From assembly GCA_963732875.1 (NCBI GenBank), contig CAVTBD010000002.1, positions 62,001 through 126,000 on the forward strand: DNA of 64,000 nt. The letters are read 5' to 3'. The position numbers were made by a program, and so were the translations under genes. A model generated the notes under the pieces. The model ran no database searches. It was not told where the DNA came from and was given only the letters and a program-made list of their open reading frames with translations. Source of the DNA: WHSO01 sp963732875 (lineage in GTDB: Bacteria; Pseudomonadota; Alphaproteobacteria; SMXQ01). Each line of letters begins with the position of its first letter. Positions within the stretch are counted from its first letter, which is position 1. Positions 35,792-45,021 of this stretch are shown here, in pieces.

Positions 35792-36354
35792 GGTGATTGT
35801 GTCACGCCTTCGAGACGCACCCTGTAACTATAGCCGGGGCATAGTGTTACATCGGACGGGGAAAATCTAGGGCCTAAAGACCACCGGCTTTGTGGGGGAA
35901 TCGGGACGGAATTTCAGGGGGTTGCCGGAGAGCCGCCGATCTGCCGGGGCGCGATGCGGGTACGGATGCCGGACGAATTCCCACAGAAATAATCAGGAGA
36001 ATTACAGTTGTTCGCGATGGCGAACACTGGTTGAATAAGCGCGGATTCCGGCGCTTCCATCAGGGCGCCGCAAAAGGGCCGGCGGGCCTCAATAACGAAG
36101 ACGAGACAGGGAGCATCTCAATGATCGTCAAGGGGGAATGGCGCGTCGCGCTGGCGGCGGCTAACCACCTCTACAACGTCGCGGCCCAAGACGGCTCGAT
36201 CTCGGTCAGTTGCAGTGCAACGTCGCCTTCATGCCGCTCCCGGGCGCGCGTCAAGGCGCTGCTCGATCGCTACCACCAGGCGGCGAAATGACGTACACAT
36301 CCGGGCGGCCCGGGGTCGGGCGGTCCAAGTAAGAACCAGACAGAGGAGGTCGAA
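35792..36354. other. Intergenic region between the kor operon and the second ABC operon
   Basis: Near the kor start, TGTAAC (35823-35828) and GTTACA (35846-35851) face each other across 17 bases, with inner CTATA/ATAG elements: a candidate kor operator. At 36005-36029 a hairpin TGTTCGC/GCGAACA with flanking CAG/CTG lies upstream of the ABC operon. Besides a doubtful small reading frame I see no gene. Confidence 0.4.
36121..36291 (+). CDS. Doubtful small protein
   Basis: 56 codons (MIVKGEWRVALAAANHLYN...) with AGGGAG seven bases before the ATG. The sequence matches nothing I recognise and the frame is open in a G+C-rich area by chance quite often. It may be part of the leader of the following ABC operon. 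Confidence 0.2.
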   Translation: MIVKGEWRVALAAANHLYNVAAQDGSISVSCSATSPSCRSRARVKALLDRYHQAAK

Positions 36355-37392
36355 GTGATCCATGAAATGAAGCGTGCGGCCCTGGGTGCCGCGTTCGGCG
36401 CCGCGGTGGTGTCGCTGGTGGCGGGCTCCGCCCTGGCCGCCGATCCGTCCTGGCTCGACAAGGACCTGCTGGCCAAGGCCAAGAAGGAAGGCTCGGTCGT
36501 GGTCTACGCCTCCATGAACGAGAAGGAAGGCGCGGCCGTCTACAAGGTGTTCGAGAAGGCGACCGGCATCAAGGTCGAGTATGTTCGTTCGTCGGACACG
36601 GGCCTGATGGCGCGCATCATCGTCGAGAAGCGCGCCGGCAAGGACGGCTGGGACATCCTCCAGACCACGGCGCTGCACCGTTTGCCCAAGGAATGGCTGT
36701 CGCAACTCAGCCTGCCGATGGCCAAGAACCTCCCGGCCATCGCCAAGGATTCGGAAAACCGCTGGTTCGGCATCTACGCCAACTACAACGGGCCCGCTTA
36801 CAACACCAAGCTGGTCAAAGAGTTCGATCTGCCCAAGACCTATGACGAGCTGGTCAAGAAGAAGGAATGGGCCGGCAAGATCGCCATCGACGGCACCGAC
36901 GAGGAATGGCTCTACGCGCTGTGCAAGCACTACGGCGAGGAAAAGGGCCTCGCCATCGCCAAGAGCATCGTCAAGAACCTCAAGCCGGTCATCACCAAGG
37001 GCCACCTCGCCATGGCGCGCTCGGTCGGCGCGGGCGAGTATCCGGTCGCGCTCAACAACTACATCAACCTGACCGAGAATGTGAAGATGCATGGTGGCCC
37101 CATCGACTTCTGGATACTGGAGCCGGTCACGGTGTTCTACGGCCAGGTGGGCGTGAACTCCAAGGCGCCGCACCCGAACGCCGCGCGGCTGGTCGCCAAC
37201 TTCCTGATGAGCCGCGAAGGCCAGGTCACGCTGACCAAGGGCGGCCGCATTCCGACCGTGCCGGGCGTCGAGACCAACCCTCCGGGTATCATGAAGAAGA
37301 TCGAGGGCCACCCGATCGTCCCGGCGATCATCGCCGGCAAGGAAGACAAGAAGTGGAGCAAGCTGTTCAAGGACATCTTCGTCAGGCGCTGA
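36355..37392 (+). CDS. Fe3+-type ABC transporter substrate-binding protein
   Basis: 345 residues, signal peptide 'ALGAAFGAAVVSLVAGSALAA'. Mature sequence begins DPSWLDKDLLAKAKKEGSVV, with 'AYNTKLVKEFDLPKTYDELV' and 'LVANFLMSREGQ', like the other two binding proteins in the window. The GTG start follows AGAGGAGG at six bases. First gene of the second binding protein-permease-ATPase operon. Confidence 0.88.
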   Translation: MIHEMKRAALGAAFGAAVVSLVAGSALAADPSWLDKDLLAKAKKEGSVVVYASMNEKEGAAVYKVFEKATGIKVEYVRSSDTGLMARIIVEKRAGKDGWDILQTTALHRLPKEWLSQLSLPMAKNLPAIAKDSENRWFGIYANYNGPAYNTKLVKEFDLPKTYDELVKKKEWAGKIAIDGTDEEWLYALCKHYGEEKGLAIAKSIVKNLKPVITKGHLAMARSVGAGEYPVALNNYINLTENVKMHGGPIDFWILEPVTVFYGQVGVNSKAPHPNAARLVANFLMSREGQVTLTKGGRIPTVPGVETNPPGIMKKIEGHPIVPAIIAGKEDKKWSKLFKDIFVRR

Positions 37393-37487
37393 ACGGAGAC
37401 GTCGCGGTGCGACGTTCCGGTCTGTAACTGTCACGGCCGCGGGGATGGGGAGTATCATCCCCGCGGCGTGTTTATTCGGGAGTATCC

Positions 37488-39236
37488 ATGACGGTAGGAA
37501 GCGGTCTCGACGCGGGGCGGTCCTCCGCGCTGCCGGGCCTGATCGGGGGATGGCTGAGCCCGAGCCGGCTGCTGCTCGTGCTCGGCGTTGCCGTCGGCGT
37601 CTGGCTCGTGTTCGTGCCGCTCGGCTCGCTGTTCTACATCGCGTTCTCCGAGGACACGCCGATGGGGCCGGGGGCGGCGTCGCTCCAGAACTTCATCGAC
37701 GCCTATTCCGACCGGCGCATCCTGCTGCTGTTCGGCAATTCACTCATCTTCGCCGGCGGCACCGCGGCACTGACGTTCGCCATGGGCGCCGCCGTCGCCT
37801 GGGTCGTGGAGCGCACCGACGCGCCCTGGCGCGAGGCGTTCCACCTGCTCGCGCTGCTTTCCTTCGCCATCCCCGGCCTGCTGACCACCATGGCCTGGAT
37901 ATTGATCCTCTCGCCCAACATCGGCTGGGGCAACGGGATGCTCAAGGAATGGCTCGGCCTGAGCCAGGCGCCGTTCAACATCTATACGATGCCGGGCATG
38001 ATCTGGGCGCTGTCGTCGCACTATTTCCCGCTCGCCTACCTGCTGATGGGGCCCGCCTTCCGCGTGCTCGACATCCGCATGGAGGAGGCGGCGGTAGTGT
38101 CGGGCGCGCGCAACTGGCAGGTCGCGACCCGCGTGACCATGCCGCTGTTGCGGCCGGCGATCCTGTCGACGGTGCTGCTGCTGTTCGTGCGCGGCATTGA
38201 ATCCTTCGAGGTGCCACGGCTCCTCGGTATGCCGGCCAACATCCACGTGTTCACCACCGAAATCCAGTACGCCACCAGCGATGCGCCGCCGCAATTCGGC
38301 GTCGCCGCCGCGCTCGGCCTGTTCCTGCTCGGCGTCTGCGTGATTGGCGTCTATCTCTACCGGCGCGCCACCGTCAACGCCGAGGCCTATGCTACCGTCA
38401 CCGGCAAGGGCTACATGCCGACGCCGGTCCGGCTCGGCGCATGGCGCTGGCCGGCGGCGCTCGTGATCGCCTTCATGTTCTTCATCGGGCTCGGCCTGCC
38501 GCTGGTCACGCTGTTGTGGCAGTCGTTCTTTCCAAACATCACTCATCCCTCCCTCGCGGCGCTCGCCAAGGGCACGCTCGACAGCTACCACTTCCTGCTC
38601 GGCTATCCGATATTCCTGACCGCGGTCAAGAATTCCCTCATCCTCGGCGTCCTCGCCGCCACGCTGGTGACGGGGCTCACCTTCATGATGGCCTGGATCG
38701 CGCAGCGTTCGTTCAAGCGCTACGGCTGGATGCTGGACGCGCTCGCCTTCACGCCGATCGCGATTCCGAGCGTGATTATCGGTGCTTCCATCCTGTTCGC
38801 CTATATCATGATCCCGATCCACGTCTACAACACGATCTGGATACTGCTGATCGCCTACGTGACCCTGTACATGCCCTACGGCATGCGCTTCGCCTCGGGC
38901 GGCCTGGTGCAGATTCACAAGGAGCTCGAGGAAGTCGCGGAAGTTTCCGGCGCGAACGTGTGGCAGACCTTCCGCCGTGTGCTGCTGCCGTTGCTGGCGC
39001 CGGTGCTGGTGGCGTCCTGGCTCTACGTCTTCGTGCTCGCGGTGCGCGAGCTGGCTGCCTCGATCTTCCTCGCCGGGCCGGGCACCCAGGTGCTCGGCAC
39101 CATCAGCCTGACCATGTGGGAGGAAGGCGGCAGCTTCGGCGCCGTGTGCGCCCTCGGCGTGGTGCAGATCGTGCCCCTGGTGGTGATCGTGTTCATCATG
39201 CGCCGGGTCGAACAGTACGTCCGGCACGACCGTTAG
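37488..39236 (+). CDS. Fe3+-type ABC transporter permease (fused double domain)
   Basis: 582 residues, about 12 membrane helices, two EAA loops: 'MEEAAVVSGARNWQVATRVTM' (about 198-218) and 'LEEVAEVSGANVWQTFRRVLLP' (about 479-500). Same length and organisation as the permease at 28.2 kb; both end their first half with a 'TVTGKGY/F' segment, so the two operons are paralogous. It lies between its binding-protein and ATPase genes. Confidence 0.9.
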   Translation: MTVGSGLDAGRSSALPGLIGGWLSPSRLLLVLGVAVGVWLVFVPLGSLFYIAFSEDTPMGPGAASLQNFIDAYSDRRILLLFGNSLIFAGGTAALTFAMGAAVAWVVERTDAPWREAFHLLALLSFAIPGLLTTMAWILILSPNIGWGNGMLKEWLGLSQAPFNIYTMPGMIWALSSHYFPLAYLLMGPAFRVLDIRMEEAAVVSGARNWQVATRVTMPLLRPAILSTVLLLFVRGIESFEVPRLLGMPANIHVFTTEIQYATSDAPPQFGVAAALGLFLLGVCVIGVYLYRRATVNAEAYATVTGKGYMPTPVRLGAWRWPAALVIAFMFFIGLGLPLVTLLWQSFFPNITHPSLAALAKGTLDSYHFLLGYPIFLTAVKNSLILGVLAATLVTGLTFMMAWIAQRSFKRYGWMLDALAFTPIAIPSVIIGASILFAYIMIPIHVYNTIWILLIAYVTLYMPYGMRFASGGLVQIHKELEEVAEVSGANVWQTFRRVLLPLLAPVLVASWLYVFVLAVRELAASIFLAGPGTQVLGTISLTMWEEGGSFGAVCALGVVQIVPLVVIVFIMRRVEQYVRHDR

Positions 39237-39259
39237 AAAGAAGAACAGGGATCGCGCAG

Positions 39260-40403
39260 ATGCTCGAAATCCAGAACCTGCAGAAGACTTTTACCGCCCG
39301 CGACGGGACGCGCGTGCACGCGGTCGACGACGTCTCGCTCTCGGTGGCGCAGGGCAAGCTCTTGACGCTGCTGGGCCCGTCCGGGTGCGGCAAGACCACG
39401 ACGCTGCGCTGCGTCGCCGGCCTCGAGCGGCCCAACTCCGGGCGCATCATGATCGCCGGCACCACAGTCTACGATTCCGAGGCCGGCATCTTCGTGCCCG
39501 CCAACCAGCGCGGCATCGGCATGGTGTTCCAGTCCTACGCCATCTGGCCGCACATGACGGTGTTCGAGAACGTGGCGTTCCCGCTGCGGGTCGCGCACGA
39601 CAGGCGCTACGGGCGCGACGAGATCACCGCTATGGTGCGCCGGGCGCTCGAAATGGTGCGCCTCGGCGGCTTCGAAAGCCGCGCCGCGACCCAGCTTTCC
39701 GGTGGCCAGCAGCAGCGCCTCGCGCTCGCGCGCGGGCTGGTGCGCGAGCCGAACTCTGCTGCTGCTCGACGAGCCCTTGTCCAACCTCGACGCGAAGCTG
39801 CGCGAGCAGATGCGCTTCGAGCTCAAGCGCCTTCAACTGGAACTGGGTATCACCACGCTCTACGTCACTCACGACCAGGCCGAGGCGCTGGCGCTCTCCG
39901 ACGAGGTGGCGGTGTTTAATGCCGGTCACATCATGCAGCGCGGCAATCCGGGTAGCATCTACCATCACCCCAACTGCGCCTTCGTCGCCGATTTCATCGG
40001 CTCCACGAATTTCCTCGAAGGCACGGTGGCCGAGGCGGGCGGCAGCGACGGGCGCGCCGTGATCGAGACCGCCCACGGCAACATCTCCTGCGCGTTCATG
40101 AAGCCGCCCGCCGCCGGCGCGGCGGCGCTGCTGGTGGTGCGTCCCGAGGATGTGGTGCTGACGGCGGCAGGGCCCGGGGCGAACGGGTTCGCCGGCAAGG
40201 TCGAGAACCGCATTTTCCTCGGCGAGATGATCGACTACCTGATCCGCGCGGGCAGCGACGAGATCCGGGTACGGGCGCGTCCCGAATGGGACTTTTCCAT
40301 CGGACAGCAGGTGAGCGTCGAGCTGCCGCCCGAAAAGTGCCTTGGCCTGCCGCGTCCCGCCGCCGGTACGCCCCAGGCGCGTGCCGTCCACGGCGCAACC
40401 TAG
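39260..40403 (+). pseudogene. ABC transporter ATP-binding protein, frameshifted at Walker B
   Basis: Frame one gives Walker A 'GPSGCGKTTT', Q-loop and signature 'LSGGQQQR' up to 'VREPN'; frame two continues 'LLLLDEPLSNLDAKLREQMRF', the switch His in 'YVTHDQAEA' and a TOBE domain to the stop. Removing one base near 39755 (CCGAAC-T-CTG) joins them into an intact protein of about 380 residues. Every motif is conserved on both sides, so either the mutation is very recent or the extra base is a sequencing error. As written, the product would lack Walker B and the operon could not energise transport. Confidence 0.85.
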
Positions 40404-40455
40404 CGCCGTTCAGGTGCCGCCGGTCGTTTCGGAACCGACAGGGTTTTAGACGCCG

Positions 40456-41191
40456 TCAGGCGGGGATCGCTTCCATCACCTCGGCGAGTTGGCCCTTCCA
40501 CACCCGGTCGATGGCCCAGCTCTGGCGCAGGCCGGCTATGATCAGCTCGAGCTCGGCGCGGCCGGTCATGTGGCGCTCGGCGATCCGGGTGAGCAGGTTG
40601 CCGTGGGCGATGTCGGCGATGGCGTGCTCGGCGTTGGAGGCTTGGGCCTTCATCGGGATGCCGAGCTCGCGCTCCAGCTTCTCGCCCATGCGCCGCGACA
40701 TGCTGCCGTGCTTGAGGATCTCCTCGGAATTGCCGAGCTCGAGCGCGCACGAGGCGGCGAGCGCCGTCAGCCAGTGGCTGTGCTTGGCGAGATGCAGCCA
40801 GGCGCCCATGCAGGTCACGGCGCCGTCGCAGGGCGGGGTGTTGACGAAGTCCTCGGCGGCGAGGCCGAGCGCCGCGCCCTCGCGGATCGAGAGCGTGTAA
40901 TGGTCGTCCACGCCCTCCTCGGGCTTGCCCTCCAGCTCCTCGCGCTCGTGGTCCCAGATGATCTTCTTCACGTCGAGCGGCGACACGCCCTGGACCAGGG
41001 CCCAGCAGTCGCGCCGGTTGATGGTCCAGTGGGTGCGCTGGATCACGTAGGCCTGGGCGCGCCCCTGGTTGAGCGGCAGCGACAGGAGGCGGCGGTACTG
41101 CGGCGAGTTCGAACTGGGCGTTGGCCATGCGCACGATGTCGCGCCCCAGCTCGTCGAGAAGGCCCTTGTTGTCGGCCATGGTCATGGTCAT
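40456..41191 (-). pseudogene. TenA/PqqC-like (heme-oxygenase-fold) protein, frameshifted
   Basis: Starts MTMTMADNKGLLDELGRDIV with AAGGAG upstream, shifts frame near 41107 (GAA-C-TCG), then continues 'SPQYRRLLSLPLNQGRAQAYVIQRTHW'-type sequence to the stop, about 244 residues when repaired. The C-terminal part has 'HAIADIAHGNLL' (H-x3-D-x2-H), the spacing of metal ligands in the diiron protein CADD, plus 'ASCALELGNSEEIL'. So an oxygen-using metalloenzyme of the heme-oxygenase-like diiron oxidase kind is possible. It is the last gene of the long minus-strand cluster, 16 bases after the bicupin gene. Confidence 0.7.
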
Positions 41192-41207
41192 GTCGTCACT
41201 CCTTCAA

Positions 41208-42312
41208 TCAGCCCCATTTCGAGGGTCCGCCGGGGCGGGCGAGGTCGGCCGGCGGCCGGGCCGGCGCCATCGCGCCCACCTGGCCGACGGGATCCTCCCG
41301 GTAGAGGCCAAGCGCCCGGAGAACCGGAATGTCGTGGACCGAGAATAGCACCAGCTCGTCCTTCGTGCTGGCGTTCTCGATGTGGTGCCAGGCCCAGTTC
41401 GGCACGCAGAAGCTGTCGCGCGGCCCGAACGTGAGCTCCTTGTCGCCGACCACGGCGCGGCCCTCGCCGCGCACCACGTGGTAGACGGCCGAGGAGGTGC
41501 GCCGGTGCGGCTTGGTCGCCATGCCCGGCTTGAGCCAGCTTGCCCAGCAGGTAAGCGTCGGCAGCGTCGGCCCGTTGGTGAGGGGGTTGGCGTATTCCAG
41601 CGCGATCCCGTCATAGGGGCTGCCGTCGTCGCCGGCGGCCATGCGTCTGAGGCGCGCTTCCATCTCGGCCCAGGGGTAGCGTACCGGCAGGCGGGCGCCG
41701 GGGGCCTGCTCCCAGACCGGGCGGAACGGGGCGAAGCGCGCCGCGGTCGAACTCGCCGTCGTTGCGCAGCGGCTGGCGCGCCTCGCCGTAGGGCTCGTAG
41801 AACGCCTGGTTGAGCGAGATCATTAGCGGCACGTCGAGCACGTCGAGCCAGGCGCAGCGCGCGTCCGACTCGTTGTGGTGGTCGTGCCAGGTCCAGCCCG
41901 GCGTGAGCACGAGGTCATGGTCCTCCATGACGCAGGGCTCGCCGTCCACCACGGAATAGAGGTGCTCGCTGCCCATGATCGTGAAGCGCAGCGCCGAGAT
42001 CGAGTGGCGGTGCGACCACGCGGTCTCGCCCGGCGTGATCATCTGCACGCCCATGGCGAGGGTTTGGGTGCAGCCGCGCGGCAGGCCGGGATTGACGAAC
42101 ATCAGGCTGCGGCGCGCGGTCAGGCTCTCGGTCATGACCTCGCAGGCCTCGTCGAGCAGCGCGGCCACGTCGGGCCAGCGCCAGACCTTGCCGATCCCGG
42201 CCGGCCTGGGCCCGTCCGTGACCTGCTGCAGGTAGACGTCGGCCTGCCACTGGCCGTACATGCCGGCCTGCTTCAGCTTCTCGTCGAAGGCCTTGAGTGC
42301 GTCGTCGCCCAT
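41208..42312 (-). pseudogene. Gentisate 1,2-dioxygenase-like bicupin, frameshifted
   Basis: Cupin one: 'TPGETAWSHRHSISALRFTIMGSE' type block and 'TPGWTWHDHHNES', matching the iron site and RF pair of gentisate/salicylate/1-hydroxy-2-naphthoate dioxygenases. Cupin two, in the next frame: 'KPHRRTSSAVYHVVRGEG' and 'VPNWAWHHIENAS', as in that family. A single extra base near 41745 (GAC-C-GCG) separates them; repaired length is about 368 residues. The enzyme would cleave a hydroxylated aromatic acid beside its carboxylate. Position directly after a TctC receptor and a UbiD gene fits an aromatic-acid pathway. Confidence 0.8.
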
Positions 42313-42340
42313 GCCGCTTTCGTCCGATGCGCGTCCTTGC

Positions 42341-43429
42341 TCAGTCCCGCTTCTTTTTCTTGTTCTTTTTCTTGCCGCCGCCCTTGCGGATGCTGCTGTC
42401 GAAGCCCGCCGCGGTCAAGACCTTGGCGCGGGCAATCACCTCGGGGGAGGCCGAGCGGTAGATACGCTTGACCAGGGCCTCGACCTCGGCGCCCGACATC
42501 GGGTTGATCTCCATCTTCTGCTTTTCGGCTTCGGCGAGGAAGCCCTTGTCCTTCATGGTCGCGTCGAAGGCGGTGCGCAGGATGGCAAGACGCTTGGCCG
42601 GAATGCCCTCGGGCCCGACGAAGGGGCGGCCCATCTCGGATGGGGCCAGCAGGAGCTCGATCGCGTCGTGATCGAGCTTGTTGGTCACCACGTCGAGGAT
42701 GTTGGGCACGTTCGGCAGGGCGGGGTGCTTTGATAGCCCCATTTGGATCAGGATAGTGACCTTCTTCCCGGTCAGCCACTCGGGCGTCGCATTGCGGATC
42801 GAGTTGTAGGAGACGCCGGCCCGTCCCTGGATCTCGCCGCGCTCCATGGCGAGGTCGATCTCGCGGGTGGTCTTGTAGCCGGCCACCACCTTGAGCTTGG
42901 CGCCGAGCGCGGTCTTGAGCACGCTCGCGAAGTTGGTCAGTGCCGCGCCGCGCCCGGTGGTGCCCACCACCAGTTCCATCTTCTGGAGGTCGGCGAAGGT
43001 CTTCACCGGCGAAGTGTGCCATGCTTCGGTGACGCCCACTTCCCGGTTCGCCGAGCCGACGTAGCTGAACTTGGTGCCGTCGAACTGCGCGCCCTTGATC
43101 TTGAACAGAGGCATGATCGGCACGAAGCGGTGGCCGGTACCGAATTCCGTGCCGTCCCGCTTGGCGACGTTGTAGAGGTAGTTGTAGGCCTTGAGGCTGC
43201 CGGCACCGGGCATGTTGAGGGGAATGAACTCGGGATTGCCGGAGATGTAGCGGCCCATGTGGCGGGCGAGCGTCCGGGCATAGGCGTCATAGGTCGATCC
43301 CGCGCCGAGGCCGATGATCATCTTGATCTGCTTGCCCTTGTAGAAGTCCGCGGCGGACGCGGTGCCGGCGGAGAGCGCCAGTGTCGCGGCGAGCGTCATA
43401 ACCACTCCAGCAGCTTGCATCTTTTTCAT
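42341..43429 (-). CDS. TctC/Bug-family tripartite tricarboxylate transporter receptor with Lys-rich tail
   Basis: 362 residues. Sec signal peptide (MKKMQAAGVVMTLAATLALS...ASA), then 'DFYKGKQIKMIIGLGAGSTYDAYARTLARHMGRYI' and 'NMPGAGSLKAYNYLYNVA', the two Bug-family motifs that build the carboxylate-binding pocket. Periplasmic receptor for organic or aromatic acids. The C-terminus is unusual: after 'SSIRKGGG' come seven lysines broken by one Asn, then RD. No TctA/TctB genes are in the window, so it must serve a remote transporter or act as a sensor. Between a UbiD and a dioxygenase gene. Confidence 0.9.
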   Translation of the reverse strand: MKKMQAAGVVMTLAATLALSAGTASAADFYKGKQIKMIIGLGAGSTYDAYARTLARHMGRYISGNPEFIPLNMPGAGSLKAYNYLYNVAKRDGTEFGTGHRFVPIMPLFKIKGAQFDGTKFSYVGSANREVGVTEAWHTSPVKTFADLQKMELVVGTTGRGAALTNFASVLKTALGAKLKVVAGYKTTREIDLAMERGEIQGRAGVSYNSIRNATPEWLTGKKVTILIQMGLSKHPALPNVPNILDVVTNKLDHDAIELLLAPSEMGRPFVGPEGIPAKRLAILRTAFDATMKDKGFLAEAEKQKMEINPMSGAEVEALVKRIYRSASPEVIARAKVLTAAGFDSSIRKGGGKKKNKKKKRD

Positions 43430-43457
43430 GGTCGTGCCTCCCGGGGTTCGGTTTTTT

Positions 43458-44936
43458 CTACTTCGTCGGCTTGGCGAGGAACGGCAGTTTCGCCGCCCAC
43501 TTGCGCCGTACTTCCTCGGCGTATTTCGGATCGACCGCGTTGACCTTGGGGAACTGGTCCTTCCAGTGCCACGGGCGCACCGCGTAGATGATGACGCGCG
43601 GCGTGGTGAGGTCGTCCTTGGCGCGCTTCTCGGGCGGCAGGTAGGGATCGATGTAGCCGGTCCAGCAGCCGTCGATGATGTCGGTCTGGGTGGCCGGGTC
43701 CCAGCGCGTCGCCAGCGCCCACATCACCTCGGCCTCGTTCTGGATATCGATGTCGTCGTCCACCACGATGACGATACGCGTCATGTAGCCACCCGGTGCA
43801 CAACCGGCGGCGACCATGCCCGCCATCTTGGCGTGGCCGGCATGCTGCTGCCTGATCGCAACGATGTTGACGAAGCTGACGCCGCCGCCGGCCATCTTCC
43901 ACACGCCCTTGACCTCGGGTACGCCCGCCGCCTCGAGCGCGTTCCACAGCGCCGCCATGGCGGTCAGCGAATGCTGACGCCCGGGCAGGGTCGGCTTGGC
44001 CGGCGGCTGGCCGATCAGCACCGGCTTGTCGCGGTGATAGGTGGCGCCGACCTTGAGCACCGTCTCGCGGCGGATGTCGGAGGCGTAATAGCCGGGCCAT
44101 TCGCCGAACGGGCCCTCCTTGGCGCTCTCGACCTCGACCGGCGGCATGAAGCCCTCGAATGCCACCTCGGCGTCGGCGGGGATCGGCAGGTCGGTGAGGC
44201 GCCCACGCACGGTCTTGATCGCCCGCCCGATGCGCGCGCCCGCCATGTCGTATTCGCTGACGCCGTAGCGCGATGCGGTGCCGGCGACGTTGCCCAGCAC
44301 CGGCGCCTGGCCGACGCAGATCACCATGGGGCAGGGCTCGCCGCGCTCCCAGTACTTCTTGCGGATCAGGTCGCCGTGCTTGCCGGGTTCGATGAACACC
44401 GCGAGCGTGTTGCGGTTCACCACCATGTTGCGGTAGGTGCCGATGTTGACGAAGCCGGTGTCTGGGTCGCGGTTGATCACCATGCATTCGGTACCGATGT
44501 AGCGGCCGCCGTCGCCCTCCTTCCACTGGGCCGCCGGGAACTTGAGCACGTCGACCTCGTCGCCGGTGGCGACGTTGTCGAAGATCGGCCCGGTATTGAC
44601 CTCCTCGGGCGGAATCGGATCGGAGGCCCAGCGGGTGGTGTTCTTGAGGGCGCGTACCGCCTCGAGATCGAGATTGCCGACCAGGGTGCGGGCGAAGCGC
44701 ACGTTGGTGAGCACCGAGAAGTCGGGATCGTATCCCTTGATGTTCTTGAACAGCAGGACCGGCGGGTAGAGCTTCTCGAGCGACAGCTCGTAGAGCGCGC
44801 CCATTTCCAGGGTCGGGTCCGCACCTTCCACGACCTCGATCTCGCCGCGCTCCTCGACGATGCGGAGATATTCCCGGAGGTCGGAGAACGCCGCCTTGCG
44901 GACCTCCGGATCGATGTCGTCGCCTTGTGTATTCAT
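43458..44936 (-). CDS. UbiD-family (prFMN-dependent) decarboxylase, short type
   Basis: 492 residues from the ATG at 44936 (GAGGGAAGG upstream). 'NIGTYR' gives the Asn164/Arg169 that hold metal and substrate, and 'KEGPFGEWPGYY' gives Glu274 and Glu279, the catalytic acid pair of Fdc1/UbiD; 'YEVMWALATRWD' type and 'VDDDIDIQN' blocks are also conserved. The enzyme reversibly decarboxylates aromatic or alpha,beta-unsaturated acids using prenylated FMN, which needs UbiX encoded elsewhere. It shares its length and layout with the products at 52.0, 59.3 and 62.0 kb. Lies between two TctC receptor genes. Confidence 0.9.
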   Translation of the reverse strand: MNTQGDDIDPEVRKAAFSDLREYLRIVEERGEIEVVEGADPTLEMGALYELSLEKLYPPVLLFKNIKGYDPDFSVLTNVRFARTLVGNLDLEAVRALKNTTRWASDPIPPEEVNTGPIFDNVATGDEVDVLKFPAAQWKEGDGGRYIGTECMVINRDPDTGFVNIGTYRNMVVNRNTLAVFIEPGKHGDLIRKKYWERGEPCPMVICVGQAPVLGNVAGTASRYGVSEYDMAGARIGRAIKTVRGRLTDLPIPADAEVAFEGFMPPVEVESAKEGPFGEWPGYYASDIRRETVLKVGATYHRDKPVLIGQPPAKPTLPGRQHSLTAMAALWNALEAAGVPEVKGVWKMAGGGVSFVNIVAIRQQHAGHAKMAGMVAAGCAPGGYMTRIVIVVDDDIDIQNEAEVMWALATRWDPATQTDIIDGCWTGYIDPYLPPEKRAKDDLTTPRVIIYAVRPWHWKDQFPKVNAVDPKYAEEVRRKWAAKLPFLAKPTK

Positions 44937-45021
44937 TGCTGGACCTTCCCTCTTGATCGTCCTGTCGGAGACGGCGGCGGCCGCGCCTCGACAAAGCGCG
45001 GCCGCCAACATGACCGGCTGG

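Noticed and set aside
39260..42312. Programmed ribosomal frameshifting as explanation for the broken genes
   Set aside because: No slippery heptamer or stimulatory structure is visible and four unrelated families are affected in the same way.
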